This document shows positions 1-7,838 of a stretch of 64,000 bases of DNA, piece after piece (positions within the stretch are counted from its first letter, which is position 1; every line of letters begins with the position of its first letter). Source of the stretch: Ascidiimonas aurantiaca (lineage in GTDB: Bacteria; Bacteroidota; Bacteroidia; Flavobacteriales; Flavobacteriaceae); contig NZ_JBBEWR010000002.1 in the NCBI RefSeq assembly GCF_037646345.1, positions 186,001 through 250,000 on the forward strand, given 5' to 3'. Below the pieces are notes generated by a model. The model did no database searches. It saw only the letters and a program-made list of their open reading frames with translations, and was not told the DNA's origin. The position numbers and the translations under genes were made by a program.

Positions 1-627
1 AATAAAAGAACCAACAAAACCAGATGGAGTAAGTATCTGGCTGAAAAAGATCTCACTTTCATTAAAAATCTTTTTGCAGGAAGCCCTACCGATTATGAAA
101 AAATGAGTCCTCCCGAAATGTATGCCTTTCTAAACCGGCACTTCAAACAGCAAGTATGTTTAAACAAAAACACCAGCGACACCTCTCTTTCTTTAGATGA
201 TTATATAAGCGTTAAGGCTGCCGAACAAAATATAGAACTCTACGGGCTTGAAATGACAGAAGAACAAATAGAACTAATTAATGAAGACGTAAAGGGAATG
301 CCCCGAAGAAGCCATAAAAGAAGACTTGCGAATATTATTGATAAAATTAGAACCGAAAATTCAAATTACTGTGAAGAAACGCATTGGTATTCCAACATGC
401 AAATAGACTTCAAATTCAATGAACCCTGCAGAAATTCTCTTATGTTAACCAACAGAAACCATAAATGGATGAGCAGTATTAAAGAAAAGCTTGAGTCAAA
501 TAATTGCTTTATAGCTGTCGGATTAAGTCATTTAATGTATGAATGCGGATTAATAAACCAATTAAAAAAGCTCGGTTACACCATTACTCCCATAGAAGTA
601 AAACAAACTATAGTCAACAAGTCGTAA
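1..627 (+). CDS. TraB/GumN family protein, C-terminal part (5' end outside the window)
   Basis: The reading frame is open from base 1 with no stop, so the gene starts upstream; the first internal ATG at 103 is probably not the start. About 208 residues are visible. The end of the protein (AVGLSHLMYECGLINQLKKL, then GYTITPIEV) has the pattern of TraB/GumN proteins, in which a conserved glycine-His segment precedes a final leucine-rich helix and 'GY' strand. The earlier stretch LDDYISVKAAEQ, then GLEMTEEQ, also fits the family. These are thought to be metal-dependent hydrolase-like proteins related to the erythromycin-esterase/TIKI fold; the substrate is unknown. No partner gene is visible upstream. 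Confidence 0.7.
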   Translation, partial: NKRTNKTRWSKYLAEKDLTFIKNLFAGSPTDYEKMSPPEMYAFLNRHFKQQVCLNKNTSDTSLSLDDYISVKAAEQNIELYGLEMTEEQIELINEDVKGMPRRSHKRRLANIIDKIRTENSNYCEETHWYSNMQIDFKFNEPCRNSLMLTNRNHKWMSSIKEKLESNNCFIAVGLSHLMYECGLINQLKKLGYTITPIEVKQTIVNKS

Positions 628-746
628 AAGTAATAGCAATAAGCACACAACCTATTAATATGCTGAGGTTGCCCGTGTCTTGATACATCTCTTCTTGAAT
701 TTTGAAGGCGCATTTGCTTTAAATTCCATAATTTTATCCTTTAACA

Positions 747-1808
747 ATGGGAAAATCAAAAAACATAAAGAAAGGTTTAGGTCAGGCTCCGGGAACCATT
801 ATTTATACCGGTAGTAAAGAAAACACTGAACTATTTATAAATGTGTTTGATTACGATAAGGATTTCTTCGAAGAAAAAGAGTTAAATGTCATAGAAGATA
901 CCTTTAAGTATATAGATTCCAAACCTATTACATGGATCAACATCAATGGCCTGAACCATGTTGATACTATTGAGAAGATAGGTGAATATTGTAAACTACA
1001 TTCTCTGATATTAGAAGATATCGCCAACACCCATCAACGTCCAAAACTGGACGAATACGATGATTATTTATTTGTGGTACTAAAAATGCTTCACTATAGC
1101 CCGGAGGAACGATTGCATATTGAGCACGTTAGCTTTGTTCTGGGAGATGGTTTTGTGTTGTCTTTTCAAGAAGCCGATGGGGACGTATTCGACCCGGTGA
1201 GAAACAGGCTTAGAAATTCCAAAGGACGCATACAGGCCAATGGTTCAGATTATCTTTTATATGCCCTTATGGATGCTGCGGTAGATAGTTATTTTACGCT
1301 TATTGAAGAAGTTGGTGATAAGATTGAAACCCTGGAAGATTCGCTGTTTGAAAATGGTTCAGATGATGATATTACTTATGAGATACAACATCTGAAAAAA
1401 GAAATTCTAAAAATAAGAAGAGCAGTGTTACCATTGCGTGAGGTAGTGAGCAGGATCGAAAAAAGTGACCACAAATTTATATCTGAAAAAACACAGTTGT
1501 ACCTAAGGGATTTGTATGACCATATCATACAGGTTTCCGAGAATATTGATATGTATAGGGATATGATCTGGGGTTTGATGGATATCTACCTGACCACTAT
1601 AAATAATAAAATGAATGAGGTAATGAAAGTATTAACTATTATTACTTCCTTATTCATTCCTCTTACTTTCTTGGCAGGCATCTACGGCATGAATTTCGAG
1701 AACATGCCAGAACTCAAATTCAGGTACGGTTATTTTGTTTTATGGGGTGTTATGATTATCATCTTTGTAGGGCTTATCTATTTTTTCAAGCGCAGGAAGT
1801 GGTTATAA
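747..1808 (+). CDS. corA: CorA family magnesium/cobalt transporter
   Basis: CorA forms a pentameric channel that lets Mg2+ (and Co2+) into the cell. The 353-residue length is usual. A long acidic and helical cytoplasmic N-terminal region (to about residue 290) is followed by two membrane segments near 294-312 and 326-347. The signature YGMNF lies at about 313-317, immediately after the first membrane helix, followed by the periplasmic loop ENMPEL. The C-terminus is short and basic (KRRKWL), as expected for the cytoplasmic tail. The gene stands alone and converges on the saccharopine-dehydrogenase-like gene. The identification is secure; ion preference cannot be read from the sequence. Confidence 0.95.
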   Translation: MGKSKNIKKGLGQAPGTIIYTGSKENTELFINVFDYDKDFFEEKELNVIEDTFKYIDSKPITWININGLNHVDTIEKIGEYCKLHSLILEDIANTHQRPKLDEYDDYLFVVLKMLHYSPEERLHIEHVSFVLGDGFVLSFQEADGDVFDPVRNRLRNSKGRIQANGSDYLLYALMDAAVDSYFTLIEEVGDKIETLEDSLFENGSDDDITYEIQHLKKEILKIRRAVLPLREVVSRIEKSDHKFISEKTQLYLRDLYDHIIQVSENIDMYRDMIWGLMDIYLTTINNKMNEVMKVLTIITSLFIPLTFLAGIYGMNFENMPELKFRYGYFVLWGVMIIIFVGLIYFFKRRKWL

Positions 1809-1832
1809 GATTTAATTTTTTTATTAATTAAG

Positions 1833-1854
1833 AACAACTTCATAATTGTTTTTT
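1833..1854. terminator. Weak terminator between convergent genes
   Basis: A 5-bp stem AACAA/TTGTT with an 8-nt loop is followed by a run of T. It lies in the 49-bp gap between corA and the convergent gene on the minus strand. Confidence 0.4.
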
Positions 1855-1857
1855 GTA

Positions 1858-3000
1858 TCACACGTTTCCATAAACGCTTTTTACAAAATCTCCTTTCAAG
1901 AATGTATCCGGATCTATCTTACTCTGCAAGACCACCCCTTTAAGGTTTGATTCCAGCAATAGCTGGGCAGATTGTATTAAAGGTACGGCCGTAGTTGCCT
2001 GAATGGCACGTAAACGGTACCTGCCTATTAACTGAGGAAAAATTTGTTTTGAAACCTCTCGCTTTCTTAACACCCCTGAGGAGTCCTTTCCCTCTACAGC
2101 CGCATACAGTATAATTTGATCATCTTCTACGTGTGGTATTTTTTCCTCCATTACATGCTGCAAGGCCGTGATAACATCTTCCTTAGGGCTAATACCTTTT
2201 ATCTGGTTTGCTACCCATTCATAATGACCGGGATGGCGCAATGTTTTGTAATCAAGAGTACGTACTTTACCGGCTAGTGCATCAGGCAGATCAGCTGCGC
2301 CTCCGGAGGTTAAATCGTCTTCATAGGCAACCCCGTTTATAATAAGATGTGTTCTTTGGGACAGTGAAGGCAAAGTAGTTTTTTGGAAATTGCGCAGGGC
2401 TAGGGTATCTTTTACATATTCTGTTGCAACTCCTACAGGACTCCAAGTAAACCCATAAAAGTGCGGAGAAGCTGCATGGTTGGTCAATGCCCCCACTTTT
2501 AAACCCAGGTAATCTACTTTATTTACCTTAAAATCATCACAAAAATCCTGAAACATTTTATGTGCCAATACATTGATATATCCGGGTGCCAGTCCTGTTT
2601 GCAAAACAAAACCTGTTTCGGCATCCTTGGCCAAAGCCAATATTTGATTGGTCTCATCTACATACTCCGTAAGGTTGGCATAATGCAAATCATATTCTTT
2701 TGCATATTGCGCTATTTGGGGAGCAAGGCTTCCGGGAAGACAATCCAGGAGTATATCACCTTGCCGTAATATAGCTTTTGCCTCTTGATTTAGTTTATCC
2801 TGGTTGAGTTCAAATGCCTTCACCGAGCAAGGTTTAGAGGTGCCATTCTCAATCCATTTAGCAATACCTTGAGCTTTAGATAAGGTTCTGTTGCCAATAA
2901 AAACAGTAGGGGAAACCTTGCTTCGCTCGGCAAGAATAAGCCCAACCGCTTCTGCAATACCACCTGCTCCAGCTATAATTATGTTAAAGTGTTTGTTCAT
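1858..3000 (-). CDS. Saccharopine dehydrogenase family NAD(P)-binding protein
   Basis: The 380-residue protein opens with a Rossmann nucleotide-binding motif (IIAGAGGIAEAVG, about residues 8-20) followed by the FIGNRTLSKAQ stretch typical of saccharopine dehydrogenase NADP-binding domains. The rest matches the family layout, with a C-terminal substrate domain. Members act on amino-acid-derived substrates, for example in lysine or carboxynorspermidine metabolism. The neighbours (corA, DUF502) give no pathway clue, so the substrate is left open. The start ATG at 3000 puts the glycine-rich loop at the usual distance from the N-terminus. Confidence 0.8.
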   Translation of the reverse strand: MNKHFNIIIAGAGGIAEAVGLILAERSKVSPTVFIGNRTLSKAQGIAKWIENGTSKPCSVKAFELNQDKLNQEAKAILRQGDILLDCLPGSLAPQIAQYAKEYDLHYANLTEYVDETNQILALAKDAETGFVLQTGLAPGYINVLAHKMFQDFCDDFKVNKVDYLGLKVGALTNHAASPHFYGFTWSPVGVATEYVKDTLALRNFQKTTLPSLSQRTHLIINGVAYEDDLTSGGAADLPDALAGKVRTLDYKTLRHPGHYEWVANQIKGISPKEDVITALQHVMEEKIPHVEDDQIILYAAVEGKDSSGVLRKREVSKQIFPQLIGRYRLRAIQATTAVPLIQSAQLLLESNLKGVVLQSKIDPDTFLKGDFVKSVYGNV

Positions 3001-3042
3001 GCTTAATTACTGATTGGTTTTTCAAGATACTTTAAAAAATAC

Positions 3043-3621
3043 TCATTCCTGGTGCTCCTGACCTATAAGCCCTGCCGAAACAATAAACTTCATAACCTCA
3101 CTGGATGAAATGTCAAGGTAGGTTATATTCTCCTTAGGTACAATAACAAGTTCTCCTGAAATATTATAAGAATGTGGAAAATAAACAGCAACTTTGTTTT
3201 CTTGCTTCAGAAAGCCCAGATCCTCTTCAGTTACAAAGCCTAATTTTTCAAGCTCATAATGCATGTGCAGTTTTACCAATACAGGTTTATTAAACTTTTT
3301 TTCTTTGCCAACAAAAGCCGAGAATAGATCAGTTAGCGCAGAATGCACAAAACGAAGCAAAGGAACCGTATTCAGGGTTTTTCTAAATAATTTTTTTAAG
3401 GGTTTGGCAATTACTGTATTTCCCAAAAAACCCACCAAAACCAATAAAATGAGTAATGTTAGAACACCCAATCCGGGTATGCTGACATCAAAGAATTCTG
3501 TCAGGGTTTTTTGTAGCAAACTATCTGTTAACATAAAGACCCTGTACAGTACATAAGCTGTAATAACCAGAGGGGCAATGTACAAAATGCCCTGGAATAG
3601 GTAGTAAAGTATTCTTTTCAT
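3043..3621 (-). CDS. DUF502 domain membrane protein
   Basis: The 192-residue protein has two N-terminal membrane segments (about 5-28 and 42-70) and then a cytoplasmic domain containing VAVYFPHSYN and GELVIVPKENI, which is the DUF502 pattern. Family function is unknown. The ATG at 3621 is preferred over an upstream in-frame TTG at 3624. It follows a 32-codon ORF by only 4 nt, so the two could be cotranslated. A 42-bp gap separates it from the saccharopine-dehydrogenase-like gene on the same strand, so the two may share a transcript. Confidence 0.85.
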   Translation of the reverse strand: MKRILYYLFQGILYIAPLVITAYVLYRVFMLTDSLLQKTLTEFFDVSIPGLGVLTLLILLVLVGFLGNTVIAKPLKKLFRKTLNTVPLLRFVHSALTDLFSAFVGKEKKFNKPVLVKLHMHYELEKLGFVTEEDLGFLKQENKVAVYFPHSYNISGELVIVPKENITYLDISSSEVMKFIVSAGLIGQEHQE

Positions 3622-3625
3622 CAAA

Positions 3626-3724
3626 TTATTTTTTCAATAATGGTTTATAGACTTTGGTTAGAGGCATCCACTTGAATTTAGTTCTTTTAGAAACCAAAAG
3701 TACCATTCTATGAACTTTTTTCAT
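3626..3724 (-). CDS. Possible short basic ORF (32 aa) just upstream of the DUF502 gene
   Basis: An ATG at 3724 opens a 32-codon frame ending 4 nt before the DUF502 start. The product begins MKKVHRMVLLVSKRTKF and ends KVYKPLLKK, so it is strongly basic, with no recognisable domain. Its ATG overlaps the stop of a longer upstream frame (ATGA), an arrangement seen with coupled translation. It could equally be chance reading of a leader region. Confidence 0.25.
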   Translation of the reverse strand: MKKVHRMVLLVSKRTKFKWMPLTKVYKPLLKK

Positions 3725-3903
3725 GCGTTGTTTGCAGGTTTCTTTGGGAAACTTAGGGATATTGTTTTTAAAGTATGGTTTAAAAAAACATCAAATGTTT
3801 TGTACGAACCCAATTTGGCTTTGCTGTGTTTCCTTAAGGCCTGTAAAGAGTATCTATACACCATTCCCGCTATTAAATGGTAACTAACCAATACTTTTTT
3901 CAA
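3721..3903 (-). CDS. Possible short basic ORF (60 aa), unknown function
   Basis: This 60-codon frame can only start with TTG (3903) or an internal ATG; an in-frame TAG lies just upstream. The product is basic and resembles no family known to me. The main point in its favour is the ATGA overlap with the next small frame and the run of same-strand genes downstream. I regard it as unproven. Confidence 0.18.
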   Translation of the reverse strand: MKKVLVSYHLIAGMVYRYSLQALRKHSKAKLGSYKTFDVFLNHTLKTISLSFPKKPANNA

Positions 3904-4054
3904 AGCATGCTACAAGTTAATGTTTTTAATCAATAACTGTCTTTTTGCCGAACAGGGTAATGTTATAAAAATAAATAGGCAAGATGCTTATAAAAGCCTG
4001 TTTTAGAAGATGACATTTTTTCGAAGGGGCAACATTTTAAGTCGCCCCGCTTCG

Positions 4055-4420
4055 TTATTGAACAGGTTTCAGGGAAATAATAGTGGTTTTTGTGTATTCA
4101 ATTTCTTCGCCGTCCTCATCCTCTTCAACTACAATAGTTTCCTTGTAGGTGACCTCAAATTTTTTTCCTTCAAACTTTTTAGATTGAAGGTCAAACATTT
4201 CCAGAACACTGTCACTGGCATAATCAAAAAAGATGCTTTCCTCTTCACCATCATCATTTAGGAATAGAAAACTATAGCTACCAGTTATAAATCCATCATA
4301 AGTAGCAGTAATAGTGGTTATGGTATCTGCATCAATTTGTTCATTATCCTGTGCCGCTATGGTATTGCAGGCAAACAAAATGGTCATGGTAAGGACCAGT
4401 ACTTTTTTAAATTTTTTCAT
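4055..4420 (-). CDS. Small secreted protein of unknown function
   Basis: The 121-residue product has a clear signal peptide (MKKFKKVLVLTMTILFACN, cleavage probably after IAA near residue 23). The mature part is acidic and threonine-rich, with TATYDGFITGSYSFLFLND and an acidic run (VVEEDEDGEEIEY). It looks like a small beta-rich periplasmic domain. I do not recognise a family. It stands alone, with a 150-bp gap downstream to the small ORFs and an 850-bp gene-free stretch upstream. Confidence 0.65.
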   Translation of the reverse strand: MKKFKKVLVLTMTILFACNTIAAQDNEQIDADTITTITATYDGFITGSYSFLFLNDDGEEESIFFDYASDSVLEMFDLQSKKFEGKKFEVTYKETIVVEEDEDGEEIEYTKTTIISLKPVQ

Positions 4421-4628
4421 TTTTAAATTTTTTACAGGTTATAGAATTTATTTTTCAATTCATATACTCGCATAAATCCTGGCTTTTGATGTTAACCATA
4501 CAATGGTCGATATATGATTGTTTTTACCGCTTTTGACCCCATCCTGAAGTTTGGGTCACTCCTTAGGATAGATTTTTATCTAGTAAAGACACCAGAATGC
4601 CTAGAAGCAGTGAAAGCTTTATGGAGAA

Positions 4629-4742
4629 GAGTGAGAACCACTCCGGAGATCTGTAAAAGTGAAGGGTAACAGCCTAAGGCCAAAGCTCATAACATAAAGT
4701 AAAAGGGGTTTATGGCTCCTGCTGGAATAGCAGGAAGGCTGT
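4629..4742 (+). ncRNA. Folded RNA segment, possibly a group II intron remnant
   Basis: The sequence can form a three-way junction: outer stem ACAGCCT (4669-4675) with AGGCTGT (4736-4742); inner stem AGC(t)CATAA (4684-4692) with TTATGGCT (4710-4717), one bulge; inner hairpin CCTGCT (4718-4723) with AGCAGG (4729-4734). Just upstream GAGTG/CACTC (4629-4633/4639-4643) closes an AGAAC loop. All helices are visible by eye. The wording 'gtgagaaccac ... gggtaacagcctaa' reminds me of group II intron domains, but no domain V motif and no reverse transcriptase are present. An independent small RNA or a leader relic are alternatives. Confidence 0.35.
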
Positions 4743-5234
4743 CTTTAGTAAATAATAAATCAAGTAACTTCTATCCTCACATAAGTTATGAACGGTAGGG
4801 TAATCATTTTTACGCTGTTTTTTTGTAAAGAACTTTTGTCCATTATAAAACAACAACAAAGAAGTTGTCCACATTCAGAGAAAATCTATTAGCTGTCTAG
4901 TTATGTATTAAGCACAGCTACTATAGAGTTCAGTACACTGGAGTTAAGAACAAGTAATTTTTTCTCGATTTGGTGAATTTCTAATGAGAAAAGTCCTGTA
5001 ACCATATCCACTGTATAATTTTAGTGGGTTGGCAAAACTGTTTTTCTATTGAAGATCAACAGATAAATAGCTAATAATAAGATACATGTCACCAAAGCTA
5101 CCCGGCTAATCATCCGTTATTATGTTTTATTGAAGCCCGTTCAGGTTTTAAGAATTCCAGAATACATTCTTATAATTATCTGAAAATTATTTGCTTATCT
5201 GATGGTTGTCATACTATAATTTAATAAACACCTG

Positions 5235-5242
5235 TAATTTTG
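5235..5242 (+). promoter_or_regulatory. Probable mscS promoter -7 box
   Basis: TAATTTTG matches the Bacteroidota -7 consensus TAnnTTTG, 30 nt before the probable TTG start. Confidence 0.4.
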
Positions 5243-5272
5243 TTTTTGTTATAAAGCAAATAATGACCAACT

Positions 5273-6190
5273 TTGAAATCACTTGAATTTATCCAGAAAT
5301 GGTTGGAAGAGCATCCCATAACCACATCTGTATTGAAATACCTGATATGGGTAGTCTTTATTGTGGCCATTGTCCAGTTTTTAAGAAAATTACTTCGTAA
5401 GAACTTACCCGATACCAATACCAGATATAAATCGCAGAAAGGAATTGAGGTCATAGGCTACCTTATTCTGATTTTTCTGACCATTTCCTATTTTACCGGA
5501 AATATCAAAGATTTTGGTTTGGCAATTGGTCTCTTTACTGCAGGGATAACCATTACACTTCAAGAGTTAATTTTGAGTATAGCCGGATCTATTTATATCT
5601 TTTTGGTAAAGGTCTATACGCCGGGTGACCGAATAGAAATAAATAAAATCAAGGGAGATGTTATTGATATAGATAGTATTTATACCACCATGATGGAGAT
5701 AGGGGAATGGGTTAGTAGTGACAATTATAGCGGAAGGATAGTAAAACTTAGTAATGCTTTTGTTTTTCGAGGGCCCATTTATAACTATTCTCGTGATTTT
5801 CCATTTATATGGGATGAATTTAATGTGCCTATCAGGTATGGATCAGATATTGAGCTGGCAAAGAAAATTATAATCCGGATAGCCACAGAAAACTTATCTG
5901 AATATGTCACACAATCCGTCTCGAAATGGAAAAACGTTGTAGCCCGGTATTACATTGAGGATGCCCAGGTAGAGCCTACCTTAGCTATTACCATGACAGA
6001 CAATTGGATGGAGTTCAATTTGAGATATATTGTAGATTATAAAAAAAGGAGGCATACCAAGCATCTTTTGAATGAATTAATAGGGAATGAAATTGAAAAA
6101 ACCAAAGGAAAAGTTGTTTTGGCATCCTCCACCATTGAGGTGATCAGGATCCCGAACTTAAATGTACAGAAAAAAGATCAGGAAATATAA
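5273..6190 (+). CDS. MscS family mechanosensitive ion channel
   Basis: MscS channels open under membrane tension and release solutes on osmotic downshock. The 305-residue protein has membrane segments near 17-37, 60-76 and 84-112. The last (GLFTAGITITLQELILSIAG) is the pore-lining TM3 with its small residues, followed by the beta domain with VYTPGDRIEI and KGDVIDIDSIYTTMMEIG, as in MscS. A stop codon sits in frame at 5264, so the TTG at 5273 is the only upstream start that keeps the first membrane segment; an ATG at 5263 is in another frame. The gene is monocistronic. Confidence 0.88.
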   Translation: MKSLEFIQKWLEEHPITTSVLKYLIWVVFIVAIVQFLRKLLRKNLPDTNTRYKSQKGIEVIGYLILIFLTISYFTGNIKDFGLAIGLFTAGITITLQELILSIAGSIYIFLVKVYTPGDRIEINKIKGDVIDIDSIYTTMMEIGEWVSSDNYSGRIVKLSNAFVFRGPIYNYSRDFPFIWDEFNVPIRYGSDIELAKKIIIRIATENLSEYVTQSVSKWKNVVARYYIEDAQVEPTLAITMTDNWMEFNLRYIVDYKKRRHTKHLLNELIGNEIEKTKGKVVLASSTIEVIRIPNLNVQKKDQEI

Positions 6191-6360
6191 GTTTAAATTT
6201 TCGGCAGAACATGTCCGGAAAACCGCGATTTGCGGGAGTTTTGCAGTGAAATACCTTCAAACTGTGAGACCTTACAGGCTTTTCACAGAAGATACTGAAT
6301 AAAATCACTGTTTTGAATAAGAAACCACGAGCGATCACTTGTGTTCCCTGTCTCATTCCA

Positions 6361-6386
6361 AAACCTTAAACGAGGTTTGTTTTTTT
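6361..6386 (+). terminator. Terminator
   Basis: Stem AAACCT/AGGTTT with a 6-nt loop, followed by GTTTTTTT. It lies 170 bp after the MscS gene. Confidence 0.55.
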
Positions 6387-6398
6387 ATAAAAATAAAG

Positions 6399-6419
6399 AA
6401 CCATGTCATAAGCATGGTT
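6399..6419 (-). terminator. Hairpin beside the tRNA-like fragment
   Basis: A 7-bp stem AACCATG/CATGGTT with a 7-nt loop and T-rich flanks on both strands. On the minus strand it lies directly after the tRNA-like fragment at 6432-6448, just as the hairpin at 6563-6592 lies after the intact tRNA gene. Confidence 0.5.
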
Positions 6420-6431
6420 TTCTTATTTGCT

Positions 6432-6448
6432 GTGACCTCGACAGGATT
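6432..6448 (-). repeat. Copy of the 3' end of the tRNA-Arg gene
   Basis: Seventeen bases here match the 3' end of the tRNA-Arg gene (6601-6617) with one mismatch: GTGACCTCGACAGGATT against GTGACCTCGGCAGGATT. The matching part covers the acceptor 3' strand and part of the T arm. After that the two sequences diverge. It may be what is left of a second tRNA gene, or a junction left by an integrated element. Confidence 0.5.
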
Positions 6449-6562
6449 AGCAGTACACTTCCTTTGTGTTCTCGCCTGAAAATAGAAAATCCAATTGCCA
6501 TGCAATTGATTTTATTTTTGCTCCGAACTTTAGGATTTTTGATTCAAGTTCTCCATAAAAAC

Positions 6563-6592
6563 AAAAATCCATCACTGCAGTGATGGATTTTT
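6563..6592 (-). terminator. Terminator of the tRNA-Arg gene
   Basis: The core ATCCATCACTG/CAGTGATGGAT (6567-6588) is a perfect palindrome flanked by A and T runs, 10 nt after the tRNA 3' end on the minus strand. Confidence 0.65.
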
Positions 6593-6601
6593 TGCTTTAA
6601 G

Positions 6602-6675
6602 TGACCTCGGCAGGATTCAAACCTGCAACCTTCTGAGCCGTAATCAGATGCGCTATTCAGTTGCGCCACGAGGCC
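6602..6675 (-). tRNA. tRNA-Arg (anticodon ACG)
   Basis: The minus strand folds as a 74-nt cloverleaf. The acceptor GGCCTCG pairs with CGAGGTC (one G-T pair), the anticodon stem TCTGA/TCAGA closes the loop TTACGGC, which gives anticodon ACG (read as ICG after editing, decoding CGN arginine codons). The T arm contains GGTTTGAATCC. Discriminator base A is at 6602; CCA is not encoded. It has a promoter-like box upstream at 6709-6716 and a hairpin terminator downstream. Confidence 0.95.
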
Positions 6676-6708
6676 AAAACCTGACAAAACTTTCCTGTTT
6701 TGCGGGTG

Positions 6709-6716
6709 CAAATATA
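6709..6716 (-). promoter_or_regulatory. Probable promoter -7 box of tRNA-Arg
   Basis: TATATTTG on the minus strand, 33 nt before the mature 5' end of the tRNA. Confidence 0.5.
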
Positions 6717-6789
6717 TTTCATTTTCTGGGTGTTTACAAATGAAAACCTAAGAAATTATGTTTTGACAGGTGGTTTGGGGAGCAAATGC

Positions 6790-7062
6790 TTATGCTTCGT
6801 CTGGAGAAATACCCAATATTTTGTTCTTATAACGCTGTTCTTGTTGTATTTGCCTTTCTCGTTGTTTGTATACATCCAAGATAGCTTTTTCAATAGCAGA
6901 GTTTTCATAACGACCATTAAAAACATGACTTATCATTTTATCACTGTAAGGATTTCCTCGTTTACTTAAGATATTGCGGGAGGCCAGTTTCTTTTTAACA
7001 TCTGAAATATAATTGCCTTTAAGAAGCATCTTTAACTTAACACGTTGTACGTCTGTAATCAT
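6790..7062 (-). CDS. Small putative DNA-binding protein
   Basis: The 90-residue protein is basic and mostly helical. The stretch ISDVKKKLASRNI, then GNPYSDKMISHVFNGRYEN, has the spacing of a helix-turn-helix of the Cro/CI kind, with 'S.KMISHVFNGR' as the probable recognition helix region. A charged helix (YKQRERQIQQEQRYK) follows. It is divergent from the first CI-like regulator (7182) with a 119-bp shared upstream region that contains the repeated element. This pairing suggests mutual regulation, as in phage-type switches, but no phage genes are near. Family assignment is tentative. Confidence 0.55.
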   Translation of the reverse strand: MITDVQRVKLKMLLKGNYISDVKKKLASRNILSKRGNPYSDKMISHVFNGRYENSAIEKAILDVYKQRERQIQQEQRYKNKILGISPDEA

Positions 7063-7091
7063 TTTACCAAAACTATATTAAGAATTATATT

Positions 7092-7111
7092 TTAATTATT
7101 AAATTGCGAGA
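7092..7111 (+). promoter_or_regulatory. Candidate operator, copy 1
   Basis: TTAATTATTAAATTGCGAGA occurs here and again, identical, at 7750-7769. Each copy lies about 90 nt before the start of a CI-like regulator (90 nt to 7182; 89 nt to 7839). This copy also lies 30 nt upstream of the divergent gene that starts at 7062. Confidence 0.55.
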
Positions 7112-7181
7112 TAATACGAAAACAAAATTATAAATTATAATCTATAAAATCAAGATTTTCGTAGATTAATTTAGATTTTTT

Positions 7182-7565
7182 ATGAAAATAGTTGACAGAA
7201 TAAAGCTATTTATTGAGTTTAAAAATATTAGCCTTCGTAATTTTGATGAATCTATTGGCATGAGCAAAGGCTATATGAGCCGCCAGATAAAAAGCAATGC
7301 TTCCATAGGTGGAGATGTCCTTGAGAAAATAATTGATGCGTATCCCGAACTCAATCCTGTGTGGTTGTTGAAAGGTAAAGGGGCTATGCTTTCACCAGGT
7401 AGTGATATTTTAGGGCCTACAGACTTTGATAAGCATAACATATACCAAAGAGAAGATGTTATGGCCAAGGCCATTAGCATGTATCTTGACCATCCGGTAG
7501 TAAGCGATAAACTTCGTCATATAATAGACAACCAGGTAAGTAAAAATGATCCTTCAGATCCTTAA
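7182..7565 (+). CDS. CI-like helix-turn-helix regulator, copy 1
   Basis: The 127-residue protein has an N-terminal helix-turn-helix of the phage-repressor type: IVDRIKLFIEFKNISLRNF, with recognition region SIGMSKGYMSRQI, followed by the typical ending NPVWLLKGKGAML (about residues 57-70). The C-terminal half is variable and probably mediates dimerisation; no peptidase Ser/Lys pair is evident, so LexA-type self-cleavage is unlikely. It is about 70% identical over the N-terminal 70 residues to the next gene, so the two arose by duplication. Targets probably include the repeated 20-nt element upstream of both. Confidence 0.8.
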   Translation: MKIVDRIKLFIEFKNISLRNFDESIGMSKGYMSRQIKSNASIGGDVLEKIIDAYPELNPVWLLKGKGAMLSPGSDILGPTDFDKHNIYQREDVMAKAISMYLDHPVVSDKLRHIIDNQVSKNDPSDP

Positions 7566-7749
7566 GTATTTTGTTATAATACCATTATGAGTACTATTCA
7601 CCTTTAGATTTTTATACTGTTACCAAGAAGGAAAGTATCATTTTTCCATAGGTAATTACGTGTTTTTTTATCCTATATCCCTGAATCCAAACCATTTTTG
7701 TTGATTGCCAATGAAAGACATCTGCTGATATAGTTATAGTGTTTATAGA

Positions 7750-7769
7750 TTAATTATTAAATTGCGAGA
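7750..7769 (+). promoter_or_regulatory. Candidate operator, copy 2
   Basis: Identical 20-nt copy of the element at 7092-7111. A second, less exact block follows in both copies (around 7130-7148 and 7785-7803, sharing the pattern TAAA-TATA-TCTATA). Confidence 0.55.
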
Positions 7770-7810
7770 AAATAACTAATAGTTTTGTAAACTATAGTCT
7801 ATATAATTAG

Positions 7811-7818
7811 TATATTTG
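7811..7818 (+). promoter_or_regulatory. Promoter -7 box of the second CI-like regulator
   Basis: TATATTTG, with TTTTG 23 nt upstream (7783-7787). It leaves only a short leader before the ATG at 7839, and makes the earlier ATG at 7827 less likely as the start. Confidence 0.55.
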
Positions 7819-7838
7819 ACTACCCAATGTGGTTTTAT

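Larger units (their letters stand above)
4421..5272. other. Gene-free stretch of about 850 bp with a folded segment
   Basis: No convincing protein gene is visible on either strand. The stretch contains a strongly structured segment at about 4629-4742 (listed separately), an imperfect TGACCC...GGGTCA dyad near 4533-4557, and the probable mscS promoter at its right end. The rest is AT-rich and unremarkable. Confidence 0.6.

Noticed and set aside
4500..4560. Insertion-sequence end (TGACCC/GGGTCA dyad)
   Set aside because: Only one short imperfect dyad is visible, with no second end, target duplication or transposase fragment.
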